NCBI GenBank assembly: GCA_024760905.1 | Contig: CM045729.1 | Coordinates: 5,221,663 to 5,285,662 of the forward strand | Length of the DNA: 64,000 bases | Origin: Plotosus lineatus | Lineage: Eukaryota > Chordata > Actinopteri > Siluriformes > Plotosidae | Direction: 5' to 3' | Part shown: piece after piece, positions 32,355 to 43,260 of the stretch | Layout of the letters: the number at the start of each line of letters is the position of its first letter | How positions within the stretch are numbered: the stretch's first letter is position 1 | The notes under the pieces: model-generated | The model's database searches: none | What the model saw: only the letters and a program-made list of their open reading frames with translations | Told to the model about the DNA's origin: nothing | Position numbers and translations under genes: made by a program

Positions 32355-32546
32355 AGGGTCGCAGCGTCATCATCAAATCAGCAAAACAAAAAAATTGTGG
32401 CAGACTCGGACAATGTCGCATAATGTGCTATGTGGTGCTATGTGGGAGGTGTGAAACTGAAGCCAAATATGGTGTTTAGAAAGGCAAGAATAGTGGAGTA
32501 TTGTTTTTATTCATCTTGTTTTAACAAATGTTTGTTTCATATAATT

Positions 32547-33284
32547 CTTCTTTTCCTTTCAGCTGTTCCCTTCAGGGGTCGCCACAGCAAATCATCTGCC
32601 TCCATCTTACCATATCCTCTGCATCTTCTTCACTTAAAGTCTTCTCTTTGGTCTTCCTCTAGGCCTTCAGCCTGGTAGTTCCAACCTCAGCATCCAACTA
32701 CCAAGATATTCACTATCCCTCCTCTGTACATGTCCAAACCATCTCAATCTAGCCTCTCTAACGTTCTCTTCAAAACATCTTTCATGTGCTGTCCCTCTGA
32801 TGAACTCATTCCTGATCCTATCCATCCTCGTTTCTCCCAAAGAGAACCTCAACATTTTCATCTCTGCTACCTCCAGCTCTGCCTCCTGTGTTCTCCTCAG
32901 GGCCACGGTTTCTAAACCATACAACATCGCTGGCCTCATCACCGTCTTGTACACTTTTCCTTTCATTCTTGCTGATACTCTCCTATCACAGATCACACCA
33001 AACACTTTTCTCCAACCATTCCAGCCTGCCTGCACGGGCTTCTTCATCTTCTTTCCACACTCTCCATTGCTCTGGATTGTTGAGCCGAAGTACTTAAAAT
33101 CCTCTACCTTCTTTATCTCTGCTCCCTGTAACCTCACCGTTCCTCTTGGGTCCTTGTCGTTCACACACATGTATTCTGTCTTACTGAGGCTAACCCTCAT
33201 TCCCCCCCTTTCCAGGACCTACCTCCACCTCTCTAGAGTTTCCTCCACTTGTTCTCTGCTCTCACTGCAGATCACAATATCTGC
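32547..33284 (-). mobile_element. LINE-B 3' part, 5'-truncated
   Basis: Has the complete 3' end (ctgaagggaacagctgaaag on the minus strand) and reads back through the C-terminal RT (MRVSLSKTEYMCVNDKDP, ALRRTQEAELEVAEMKMLRF) to just short of the FADD site. A roughly 70-base deletion lies near 32640. It sits in the lectin 2 upstream flank at the same place as LINE-A relative to lectin 1 (gtttcat). Confidence 0.85.
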
Positions 33285-33600
33285 AGCCACTAGGCTTGGG
33301 TGTAAACCCCAGCAGACTTTACCTACTACCTTTTTATTTAATATTTACCTGTATCCAGTATCAATGAATCATTTTAAACTTTTTTTTTTTTTTACTTTTA
33401 TGGCATTTAGCAGACACCCTCATCCAGAGCGACTATGACTAAATGACTAATTAATAACAACAAAAAAAAGTATCCAGGATATTCTAAATTTTTTACATTC
33501 CAGTGTATGGCGTGAGCACCACAGCACTTCTGTTTTATATTTCTGTAGTTTATATCATGGTGGAGGTGTTCACATATCCTAATGATCCTTGGAGCTATGA
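33285..33600. other. No recognisable gene
   Basis: AT-rich sequence with a T tract at 33379-33394. The block near 33395-33440 (atttagcagacaccctcatc) resembles a common fish interspersed repeat. Nothing coding. Confidence 0.4.
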
Positions 33601-34725
33601 TGTCGGAAGCATTATGCCCCTGGTAGGGTCACCAAAGGCAAACAGGTCCTAGGTCCAAGATTTGCCCAGATGCGGATCACCAGGATCTCCCCCGAAGCCA
33701 GACCTCAGAGATGAGATCGAAGGTGAGCGCCTGGTGGTTCTGCCCATGGAGCCCAGCAGAGCCCAGCCAGAAAAAGAGACATGGGTCTGCCCTCCCTGGA
33801 CCCACAATCTGTGGTAGAGGCTATAGAAGTTGGGTGGCAGCAAAAGGCATAAGTTCTCTCAGACTGAACCTCGGCTGCTGACTCTTACTCCTGGGACATG
33901 GAATGAGCCTGAGCTGATGTGTGTGGTGGAGAAATACCGACTAGATATAGTCAGGCACACCTCAACGGATAGCTTGGTTTCTGGAACCATCAATCTTGAG
34001 AGGAGCTGGACCATATTCTATTCTCGAGTTGCTCATGGGGAGAGACGGTGAGCTGGTGTGGGCATCCTTGCTGGTGCCCACACATTGGGGTTCTCACTGG
34101 TTGTGAAAAGGGTAGCTTCCCTACGCCTTTGGGTGGGGGGACAGGTCCTGACTGTTGTTTGTGGTTATGCACAAAATGACAATTCAGAGTAACCCCCCCC
34201 TTCTTTTAGTCTTTAGGAGGATTTTGGAGAACATTCTCCATGGAGACTCCCTAGTTGTCCTGGGAGACTTCAATGACCACGTGGACAACAATATCGTGAT
34301 CTGGAAGGGTGTAATCTGTAGGTATGACATCTCCAGTCTGAAGCCAAATGGTGTCTCATTGTTGGACTTCTGTGCTCATCACTGTTTGTCTATCATGAAC
34401 ATCATGTTTGAACATAAGGTTGTCCATAAGTGTCCTTGGTACCAGGACACCCTATGCCACTGTTTGATGATCAACTTTGTAGTGATGTCATCGGACTTGG
34501 GCCCGAATATTCTGGACACTCGGGTGAAAGAGGGGAGCTGAGCTGTCAACCAATCATCAACTGGTGGTAAGCTGGCTCTGATGGACGGGGAAGCCGCCCT
34601 GCAGACCTGATAGGTCCTAGCGTGTAGTAAGGGTCTCCAGGCAATGTTTGGCACAGTCTCCTGTCAAACGGGCCTTTAACTCCCACCTCCAGTAGAGCTT
34701 ATATCCACATCACGAAGGAGATTGG
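33601..34725 (+). mobile_element. LINE-A 5' UTR and endonuclease, 3'-incomplete
   Basis: 5' UTR lines (tggtagggtcacc, cccatggagccc) at 33620-33830, then endonuclease pieces ([36 protein letters not shown]). It ends near 34725 in the linker after the endonuclease. Frames are broken at about 34050, 34150 and 34540. Confidence 0.75.
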
Positions 34726-34754
34726 GAATTTGTAATTCAAATGCAATGTTTTGT

Positions 34755-35520
34755 GTCTACATTTTTGAATGAATGAATAGTTTAATATAATATTTACTTC
34801 TATTCCCAGTGCAGATGAATCATTGGGTGTTTTTGCTGGTCAGGTGGCAGATACAGACATAAACACAGGTAAACACAGGTCTTTTTGACACAAGTTTACA
34901 GGCAAATCCAAAACGTGATACAAAAACTGCAGTTGCACAGTCACTAAGCAACAGCAGCAGCAGCAGCAACACTCCATATCTCATTTGATTCCCATTTTTT
35001 CCTCTCGATCATCACACCTATCTCTGACTGAGAAAAAAAACAGGTGCCACCATGCTGTATTATTATTATTATTATTATTATTATTAGGATAATGTTTTTT
35101 ACATCATTTCATAGTGACTAAAGCAATAAATTTTAATCTCCTCCATCTGGCTCCTCAAGATCCATGTGATTCTAAAGGTAGCCCTGCACGCCAGATTTCC
35201 CTGCCAAATCTGTCAAAAGCAAACTAACAAATCAAGTCTCTTCAGATTTGTTTGTATATATGCAACACAACCACTAAATCAACTTAGCCTTCATAGTTTT
35301 GCTTTGTAATATAGATTTAGATTTTAACTTCTGTAAGTCACTGAAAACAAAACCAAGCATTTACTTCAACATAAATAATATTTGCACATGAAATTGTGCC
35401 AAGTTACAGTACAAGTTATATCTTCCAGCTATGAAAATCTATCTGCAGCTACATATTTGTTATTTCAGTAATTTAAAATAATCAGAAAGAAAAGTTTCAT
35501 TTCTTTGATATTTTGATACC
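34755..35520. repeat. Lectin downstream-flank repeat, copy without lectin
   Basis: Same order of lines as 10620-12070: cattgggtgttttt, a CAG run (34952-34968), an ATT run (35058-35084), the agatttccctgccaaatctg line and then accaagcatttacttc. There is no lectin ORF. Confidence 0.75.
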
Positions 35521-35529
35521 TTGACTTGG

Positions 35530-35870
35530 TTACTGACAACAACAGCTTAGACAGGGAGGTCCAATACACTAGGTGGGCATTCAGGAGGAATTCAAATCAG
35601 ATGCCTGAGCCAGCTGAGCTGGCTCCTCTCAACACGAAGAAGCAGTGGTTCTACTTTGAGTTCCTTCTGGATGGCTAAGCATCTCACGCCGTCTCTGAGG
35701 CAGAGCCCCACCACCCTGCACAGAAAGCTTATGTTAATTGCTTGTATCCGCAATTTTGTTCTTTTGATCACTACCTTGTGATCATAGGTGAGGATTGAAA
35801 CATATATTAACTGGTACATAACACACAGTACATGCCCCAATTTACAGCACTGATCCACCCGCCAATCTCC
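35530..35870 (-). mobile_element. LINE-A 3' fragment, decayed
   Basis: Minus-strand C-terminal region (MSFLCRVVGLCLRDGVR, LLRVERSQLSWLRHLI) with several frame breaks and no tail. Confidence 0.65.
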
Positions 35871-35904
35871 ACCTCTGACTTTTTAAGTAGATTATTTGCA
35901 CTGT

Positions 35905-36028
35905 GATGGCCTGGCGAGCTCTCCAAGGTGTCCTCTGCCCATGCCCAGAGTCAGCTGAGATGGGCACCAGCCTTCCCACTACCCTAATTAGAATTAAGCA
36001 GTTCAGAAAACGAATGCATGAGTGGCAC
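35905..36028 (+). mobile_element. SINE3 3' half
   Basis: gtgatggcctggcgagctct to gaaaacgaatgcatgag, ending at the start of the SINE1 copy. Confidence 0.6.
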
Positions 36029-36345
36029 TGGTGGCCTGGTGGTAAAGGGTGCTGGATCAGTGATCCTAAGGTTGAAGGTTCGAGTCCCACTCTCCACAAG
36101 GTTGTCACTGCAAGCAGCTAACTGGTTTATCAAAACCAGTCGGCAATGTCTCTCACTGTCTATGGTGAGAGGCATGTAAAAGATCCATTGCTGACTTTCA
36201 TAAAGAGTAGGCTGCATAGCCATCAGCGTATTTCTTCCCTTGATAAAGGATTGTGTCAGCAAGGGCATCTGACATAAAAACCTATGCCAAATCAACCATG
36301 CGAATCAGATGATTCACTGTGGGGACCTCTGAAAAAGAGGAAGAG
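36029..36345 (+). mobile_element. SINE1, near full length
   Basis: Head with a perfect B-box (ggttcgagtcc at 36077), a shortened middle block, the LINE-B-like catctgacataaaaacctatg block and a worn tail (gatgattcactgtggggacc). It is older than the 58.5 kb copy by divergence. Confidence 0.85.
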
Positions 36346-36420
36346 AATGAATGGATGATATTTTAGGTCGAGGCAATTCATATTTGTACTCAGTGGTGTG
36401 TGGAAGGCCAAAATTTTATA

Positions 36421-37060
36421 TCTCATCTCATCTTCTTCCATTTACTCTGGGTTTGAGTTACGTGGACGTAGCCTAATCAATGAGGTTCAGACATCCCTCA
36501 CCCCAGCCACTTCCCTAGTTCTTTTGGGAGGACATCAAGGCATTCCCAGACAAGCTGAGAAAGATAGTTCCTCCAGCGTGTTCTAGGTCAACCCCAGGGT
36601 CTCTTCCCAGTTGGACATGCCCGAAACACCAAACCAGGGAGGCGTCCGGGAGGTGTTCTAATCAGATGCCCGAGCTACCTCAGCTGGCCCCTCTCAATAC
36701 ACACTAGCAGTTGCTCTACTCCGATGACTGAGCTTCTCACCCTGTCTCTAAGGGAGAGCTTCACCACCCGGCAAAGGAAGCTCATTTCAGCCGCTTGTAT
36801 CGGCGATCTTGTTCTTTTGGTCACTACCCAAAGCTCGTGACCATAGGTAAGGGTTGGAACGTAGATCGACTGGTAAATTGAAAGCTTTGATTTGTGGCTC
36901 AGCTCCCTCTTCACCATGACAGACCAGTACAGGCTCTGCTTTACAGCAGAGGCTGCAGCGATCTGCCTGTCGATCTCCCGCTCCATCTGTCCCTCACTCA
37001 TGAGCAAGACCTCAAGATATTTGATTCCCTTGCCCATACACAGGTCACTCGGAGCCTCCC
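36421..37060 (-). mobile_element. LINE-A 3' part, 5'-truncated
   Basis: Starts with the tail ctcatctcatcttcttcc and reads back through the C-terminal region (MSFLCRVVKLSLRDRVRS, SIYVPTLTYGHELWVVTKRT, a KSKLS block) to about 37030. It then abuts a plus-strand LINE-A 5' end. Confidence 0.8.
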
Positions 37061-39425
37061 CAGAGCCAGGACTGGTGGTCAGGCTTCCACCCAAGCTAGT
37101 GTCTGGTGGTCAGGCTTCCACCCATGGAGTGCGGCTGAAAAAAAAAAAGAGAAAGAGAGTCATGGGTCCACTCTCCCTGGACCCACCACCCATGGGAGAG
37201 GCTATAGGGGTTGGGTGTAGTGTGAATTTGTGTGTCAGCCAAAAGGTATGGGTTCTCTCAAACTGAACCTTGGCTGCTGACTCTGACTCATAGGACATGG
37301 AATGATCCTGAGCTGGTTAATGAGGTTGAAAGATACCGCCTAGATATAGTCAGACTCATCTCAACACATAGCTTGGGCTCTGCTGCCATCCATCTTGAGA
37401 GAGGCTAGACTTTATTCCATTCTTGAGTTGTTCATTGGGAGAAAGGGTGAGCTGGTGTGCGCATCCTTGTTTCTCCAGTCTCAGTGCTCACACATTGGGT
37501 TTCTCCCCGGTTGTCAAAAGGGTAACTTTCCTCTGCTTTCAGGTGGGGTGGGGGTCCTGACTGTTATTTGTGCTTATGCAACAAATGACAGTTCAGAGTA
37601 CACACCATTCTTACAGTTCTTGGAGAACGCTTCCTGAGGGGTTTCACTTTTTGTCCTGGGAGACCTCAATGCCCACGTGGGCAACAATATTGCCGTCTGT
37701 AAGGGTGTAATCAATAGATATGTCCTCTCCTGTCTGAAGATGAATGGTGTTTTGCTGTTGGACTTCTGTACTCATGGTGGTTTGTCCATCGTGAGCACCA
37801 TGGTCAAACATAAGGGTGTCCTTAAGTGCTCTTGGCACAAGGACACCCTAGGCCACTGTTTGATGATTGACTTTGTAATCATGTCACTGGACTTGTGGCC
37901 ACATTGTCTGGACACTCGGTTGAAGAGAGGAGATGAGCCGTCAACTGATCACCACTTGATGGTGAGCTAGCTGCAATGGTGGGGGAGGCTGCTCTCCAGA
38001 CCTGGCCAGAGCAAGTATGTAGTTAGTGTCTCCTGGGAATGTTTGGCAGAGTCTGTTGTCAGAGAGGCCTTTAACTCCCATTTCTGGGAGAGCTACAACC
38101 AAATCCTGAAGGAGGAGGGGAACATAAAATCTGAATGGGCAATGTTTTGTGCCGCCATTTTTGAGGCTGCAGACCAGAGCTGTGGCCGGAAGGTCACCAG
38201 TGCCTGTCATGGTGATGAGTCCTGAACCCGGTCCTGGATACCTATAATGAAAGAAGCAGTCCAGCTGAAAAAAAGAAGGCCTATCGGGTATTATTGGCCT
38301 TTGGGACTTCAGATTCAGCAGCTGGTTACCAACAGGCCAAACATGCTGCAGCCCAAGATGTCGAAGATGCAGAGTTCAGTGAAGGACTGAAAAGTGATTA
38401 TCAGTTGGTCTCGAAAATGTTCTGGACCACCATCTGACACCTCAGGAGGGGGAAGCCTTTATCCACAAATGATGTTTACAGTGGAAGTGGGGAGCTGCTC
38501 AGCTCAACTGGGGACATTGTCAGGGTAGAAGGAATACTTCGAGGACCTCCTCAATCCCACCAACATGCCCTCTGTGGAGGAGGAAGACCCTGGGAGTTTA
38601 GGTGATGTTTAGACTCATCACTGGAGCTGAGGTTGATGAGGTAATCATTGAGCTCCTCAGGGGTCAGATTCCGGAAGTGGATGAGATCCGGTCTCAATAT
38701 CTTAGAACTCTGGATGTTGTAGAACTGTCTTGGTTGGCACATCTCTCAGACATCACATGGTCATTGGGGGTCATACTTCTGGATTGGCAAACCAGGGTGG
38801 TAGCCCCCTTTTTAAAAAGAGGACTTGGAGGGTGTGTTCCAATTATCCTGGAATCATGCTTTTCAGTACACCCGGGAAAGATTATGCAGGGTTGCTAGAG
38901 AAGAGGATTCAGCTCATGGTTGAACCTCGGATTGAGGAAGAACAATGTGGCTTTTGTCGTGGCCAAACCACTCTCCACCAAGTCTATACACTCTACAGGA
39001 TCCTGGAGGGGACATGGAAATTTTCACAATCTGTCCGCATGTGTGTTGTAGATTTAGAGAAGACATTTAACATGTCCCTCAGGCTATTTTGTGGGGTGTG
39101 CTCCAGGAATATAGTGTAATAGACCCGTTGCTATGGGCCATTCAGTTTCAGTATCACTGGAGCCAGAGCTTGGTCTGTATTGTTAACAACAAGTCAAATT
39201 AATTTCAGGTGAGGTTTGGAGGCTGCCAATTCTGTCCTTTGTCACTAATTCTTTTCATAATTTTATGGACAAATTTCTAGGTGTCGCCACAGGATTCTGG
39301 TTTGGTTGGCATTGGAATCCGTCTCTGCTTTTTGCAGATGATGTTGTCATTTTGGATTCATCAAACCAGGACCTCTAGCTCCTGTTGAAGCGATTCATGG
39401 CTAAGGTGAAAGTGTTCGACCAATT
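37061..39425 (+). mobile_element. LINE-A 5' part and RT, 3'-incomplete
   Basis: 5' UTR from about 37130, preceded by a direct repeat of tggtggtcaggcttccaccc at 37073 and 37103. It has endonuclease pieces (LDFCTHGGLSIVSTM, MIDFVIMSLDLWP), a linker, and RT with VVDLEKTF near 39050 and a worn FADDV-like site near 39330. It ends near 39425. Numerous frameshifts. Confidence 0.75.
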
Positions 39426-39699
39426 GTCAGAAATTACCATGACAGAATAATCCATGAGACCTGCATTAAAATGCAGTCATAAATCATCCATCTAGTTTTT
39501 GAGTGACCGGGAGATGGTGAGAAATAAACTGAGAATGACTGGTTTGTAGAGGTTAGCATTTAGCTTTGAAATTAGCCTTGCTCTCATCCTCATGTCACCA
39601 CCTTCTTCACCAATTCAGCAAAGGATGAAGAGAGAGGCCTGCAGATCTTTGGTGAAATGAAATTGCAGTTGCTATTGTTTCCGAATGTGGAGCAGTAAT
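39426..39699. other. No recognisable gene
   Basis: Unique-looking sequence without repeats or motifs that I recognise. Confidence 0.4.
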
Positions 39700-40022
39700 T
39701 ATGCTGAACTATGATGTGGAATTTGGTTTGATTGTGATGTACTGTATTAATCTCTCAATGGGAATAATTTCCTCTGCCTCTCCATTTAACCCATCCAAAG
39801 TAAGTGTGCACACATGCACGCACACACACACGCACACACACACACACACGGAGCAGTGGGCCACCACAGGCATTAGCTTCCCTGTTTGGGGCACTTCAGC
39901 CATTTATGTGGAGGAAAGGATGGTGCTGCTCACTTGCCACACATTTTTCCTGTTGGTTCAGGAATCGAACCAGCAAACTTTCCATTGCAAAGCCGCTTCT
40001 CTAACCATTAGGTGACAGCTGC
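39700..40022 (-). mobile_element. SINE4, antisense
   Basis: Minus-strand head (gggcagctgtcacctaatgg) with a perfect B-box ggttcgattcc near 39966, a gcagcaccatcc line, an internal (CA)n at 39820-39850 and the tail block with cagtacatcacaatc at 39726-39740. It is the best SINE4 in the window. Confidence 0.7.
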
Positions 40023-40149
40023 CCTGCTGTACTGCGCATGTGCATATATATTGATGTGCAGCTGCCTGGTACTAAGCCCGGAAAAGAAAAAAGTGTACAC
40101 ACAATCAAGAAATTCAAAGACATTGTTGCTAAAATGTGAATATTTTATT

Positions 40150-40980
40150 TTAATCTACAGATAAAGTACTGTAATTACTTCAGTTACGGAAAACCCATCT
40201 GCAATGGCCTCGCGAGCTGTCTACAATGTACTCTGCCATCGCCCAGAGTTGGCTGAGATGTATGACTCTCATTACGAATAAATGGTTCACAAAATGAATG
40301 AATAAATGAATATAAGATTTACTTCCATTCCCAATGCAGATGAAACAGTGGGCAGTTTCTTGTGGTTAGGTGGCAGATATGGACACAAATGCAGGTAAAC
40401 AAAAGCTGTTTGACGCAAGTTTACACGTAAATCCAAAACATGACAAGAAAAGTGCAGTACCCCTAGGTGATTTGGAACAGGCATTTAGCCTGTTGTGCAT
40501 GTTCTTGGACTGGGGAGAAGCTGGAGTACCCAGAGGAAACCCATGTAAGCACGGGGAGAACATGCAAACGCCACACAGAAATGCCCAAGCTGGGAATCAA
40601 ACCAAGGGCCTTGCTGTGAGTCAGATGTGCTCACCACTATGTTATTATTATTATTATTATTTGGATGATGTTTTTTCACAGAATTTCACACTAACTAAAG
40701 CAGTAAATTTTAATCTCCTCATCTGGCACCTCAAGATCCATGTAATACTAAAGGTAGCCCTGTGCACCAGATTTCACTTTCAAAACTGTCAAAAGCAAAC
40801 TAACAAATCAAGTGACTTCAGATTTGTTTGTATTAATACAACACAACAACTAAATAAACTTGGCCTTAGTTTTGTTTTGTTCTTAATATAGATTTAGATT
40901 TTCACTTCTGAAAGTCACTGAAAACAAAAAAACAAGCATTTACTTCAACATAAATAATATTTGCATATGAAATTGTTCCA
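40150..40980. repeat. Lectin downstream-flank repeat, copy without lectin, with SINE3 inserts
   Basis: Carries the same lines as 34755-35510 (cagtgggcagtttctt variant near 40349, ATT run near 40640, accagatttcactttcaaaa, aacaagcatttacttcaaca). A SINE3 3' half lies at 40195-40305, and an antisense SINE3 head piece lies at about 40470-40635. Confidence 0.7.
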
Positions 40981-41210
40981 AGGAGGCACAATGGTGCACT
41001 TGTTAGCACTTTCACCTCACAGCAAAAAGGCTTCCTCAAGATTCGATTCACAGCAAGAATATGACTTCCAGGCTCAGTCAAGACATTTCTGTGTGAAGTT
41101 TGCATGTTCACCCTGTGCTTGCATGGGTTTCCTCCAGGTAATCCCGTTTCCTCATACAATCCAAAAACATGCACAGTAGGCTAATTGACTATTCTAAATT
41201 GCCCTTATAT
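40981..41210 (+). mobile_element. SINE3 5' half
   Basis: ggaggcacaatggtgcactt head, a worn B-box (gattcgattcacag), then the gtttgcatgttcaccctgtg and cgtttcctcatacaat-type lines, ending at a hAT terminal repeat. Confidence 0.7.
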
Positions 41211-41286
41211 CAGTGGTTCTCAAATAGTGGGGCATGCCCCCCTTGGGGGGGTGTAACCCCAGGGAACATGCTTTTTTTGCTGTATT

Positions 41287-41460
41287 AGGATAAAGTGTAA
41301 TTCTACATCCACTACAGCAGGTGGCAGTGGCTTCCTCACTGCCAGAGTGTTTGTTGGGTTTTCACACCGAGCCAGGATAAAGTGTAATTCTACATCCACT
41401 ACAGCAGGTGGCAGTGGCTTCCTCACTGCCAGAGTGTTTGTTGGGTTTTCACACCGAGCC
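41287..41460. repeat. Perfect tandem duplication of 87 bp
   Basis: 41287-41373 and 41374-41460 are identical. They lie inside the hAT remnant. Confidence 0.95.
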
Positions 41461-41629
41461 TCATGGCTCAGCCTCATGGCTCAGCCTCATGGCTCAGCCT
41501 CATGGCTCAGCCTCATGGCTCAGCCTCATGGCTCAGCCTCATGGCTCAGCCTCATGGCTCAGCCTCATGGCTCAGCCTCATGGCTCAGCCTCATGGCTCA
41601 GCCTCATGGCTCAGCCTCATGGCTCAGCC
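41461..41629. repeat. Minisatellite, 13 units of 13 bp
   Basis: Exactly thirteen copies of tcatggctcagcc, ending at the 3' border of the antisense SINE2. The unit length is not a multiple of three, so the open readings across it repeat every 13 residues and are artefacts. Confidence 0.97.
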
Positions 41630-41886
41630 GGTCAGTACTTATCCCTGGTTTCCATGGCATGAAGCAACCAGGAGTTCAACTCCCCCTGGATGGGACACTA
41701 GTCTATCACAGGTTCCCTTCCCAGTATTTTTTACTGGTACCCATTTATACTGCTGGGTGAACAGAGACACACTTGTGGTTGAGACCCTGCCCAGGGGTCT
41801 TAGCACAGTGAGGGTCTCAGTGGGATTTGAACACACAACCTCCTGATCATGAGCACAGCACCCTAACCACTATGCCACCGGCCCCA
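41630..41886 (-). mobile_element. SINE2, antisense
   Basis: The minus-strand head ggggccggtggcatagtggt lies at 41886. The body has the ctgttcacccagcag and ggagttgaactcctgg lines. The 3' end joins the minisatellite, whose unit resembles the SINE2 tail. Confidence 0.85.
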
Positions 41887-42480
41887 CACTGCCAGAGTGT
41901 GCCAGAGCGAAAATAAGAAGTGAAGTTAATAAACCCATCAGGAAAATGCTTAACAGAGACAGAAAGAGAGGCGTAGAAAGACGGAGACAGTGAGAGAAAC
42001 GAAAGTCTCCAGAAAGCTAAGTCGAGGAGGTATGATGAAGCAGATGTAGCACTCGGCTTCACTGTGCTGTGGTGAGAAACGAGGAAAGATCGCCGTGTTT
42101 ACTGTGTCTGAAAACATTGGCAGCAGACAGCATGAACCCATATAAATTCAGGCATCACTTAAAGACATCACACCCCGATCACGTGATGAGCCGCGTGAGT
42201 TTTTTCAGCAAAAACGTGCCGAGTATTGCCAACAACCATCCTGCTTTGTTTATGATATTCCAGCAAACCAGCGAGCTCTGTTAGCATCACATGAGGAGGA
42301 GTATTTAACTGCTCAGTGTAGCAGAGCTGAGGAATTGATCCGCCCTGCAGCAGACACGGTCTCTGTCATACTGGATGATGTCACTGCTGTGAAAATAAGT
42401 CCAGGTCCCAGTTCAGCATTGAGCAGGAGCTGAGAGTTCAGTATCATGCTTTAAACCCGGCTTCGGAAAGCTGTGCACTG

Positions 42481-42808
42481 CAAATGTACTCATTATAGCC
42501 ATTAATCTGGACTTAATAATAATAATAATACAAATTGTTTGTTTCATTTTTGTTTCGTAGGTTAAAGTGTTTTGTATACTGTGCTCTTGAGTTAATGTTG
42601 CTGATAAATAAATAATAATAAATTCAAATTTATTTTATTTTTCAGTATCAAATGGTTCAAATTGTTGGTCAGAAAATGTTGACAGTTTAAATAAGGATAC
42701 TTTTTTATTTCAGACAAATTGATGCACTTTAATTATTTTTGTTTAAAGACTAAAAAATTGTTAATAAAGTTATTCTTTGTTGGAAGTTGATCTATATTTC
42801 TTCATATA

Positions 42809-42850
<42 letters not shown>

Positions 42851-43184
42851 AAAATAAAAAGACAGAACAAAGACTTTCTATTTAAAACTTCATTTTCACT
42901 CATTGTTATCATGTCGTCTTCGAAGTTCTTTAGTTCATCTATCAGGGGAGGGTTCTTTGTAGATTTGAACCCATATGTCTCTTTAGTGTCTGGGGTCTTG
43001 TCGGGGTTCAGGAAGAAATGGGCTTTCCAGCACATTCCTCGTAAAAACTGTTCGTTTTTTTCGATTAGGCGTTATAGGTATCTGTTATTTGATGGCAGAG
43101 GAATATTCTTTGTGGAGTAGTCGATGTTGAACTTTTCCATTACGGATTATCGTAGAGTGCTCAACAAGTCTTCACAAGGAGCGG

Positions 43185-43258
<74 letters not shown>
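42481..43258. repeat. AT-rich spacer with microsatellites
   Basis: (TA)n at 42811-42842, (CT)n at 43183-43202 and (AT)n at 43204-43258. No gene. The last run touches the 3' end of LINE-B at 43259. Confidence 0.8.

Positions 43259-43260
<2 letters not shown>

Larger units (their letters stand above)
41211..42480 (+). pseudogene. hAT element remnant with BED zinc-finger fragment
   Basis: The left terminal repeat at 41211 (cagtggttctcaaatagtgg) is followed by a direct 87-bp duplication, a minisatellite and a SINE2, then coding debris. 42069-42284 reads ERSPCLLCLKTLAADSMN and KFRHHLKTSHPDH, a C2..H2 BED-finger pattern typical of ZBED/hAT transposases. A further piece near 42330 reads ELIRPAADTVSVILDDV. 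The catalytic domain is deleted and no right terminal repeat was seen. It is a dead transposon, not a host gene. Confidence 0.65.

Noticed and set aside
41461..41629. CRISPR-like array
   Set aside because: The 13-bp units are directly adjacent with no spacers; it is a minisatellite in an animal genome.
42069..42284. Host BED zinc-finger gene
   Set aside because: It lies behind a hAT terminal repeat and decays downstream, with the catalytic region missing, so it is transposon debris.
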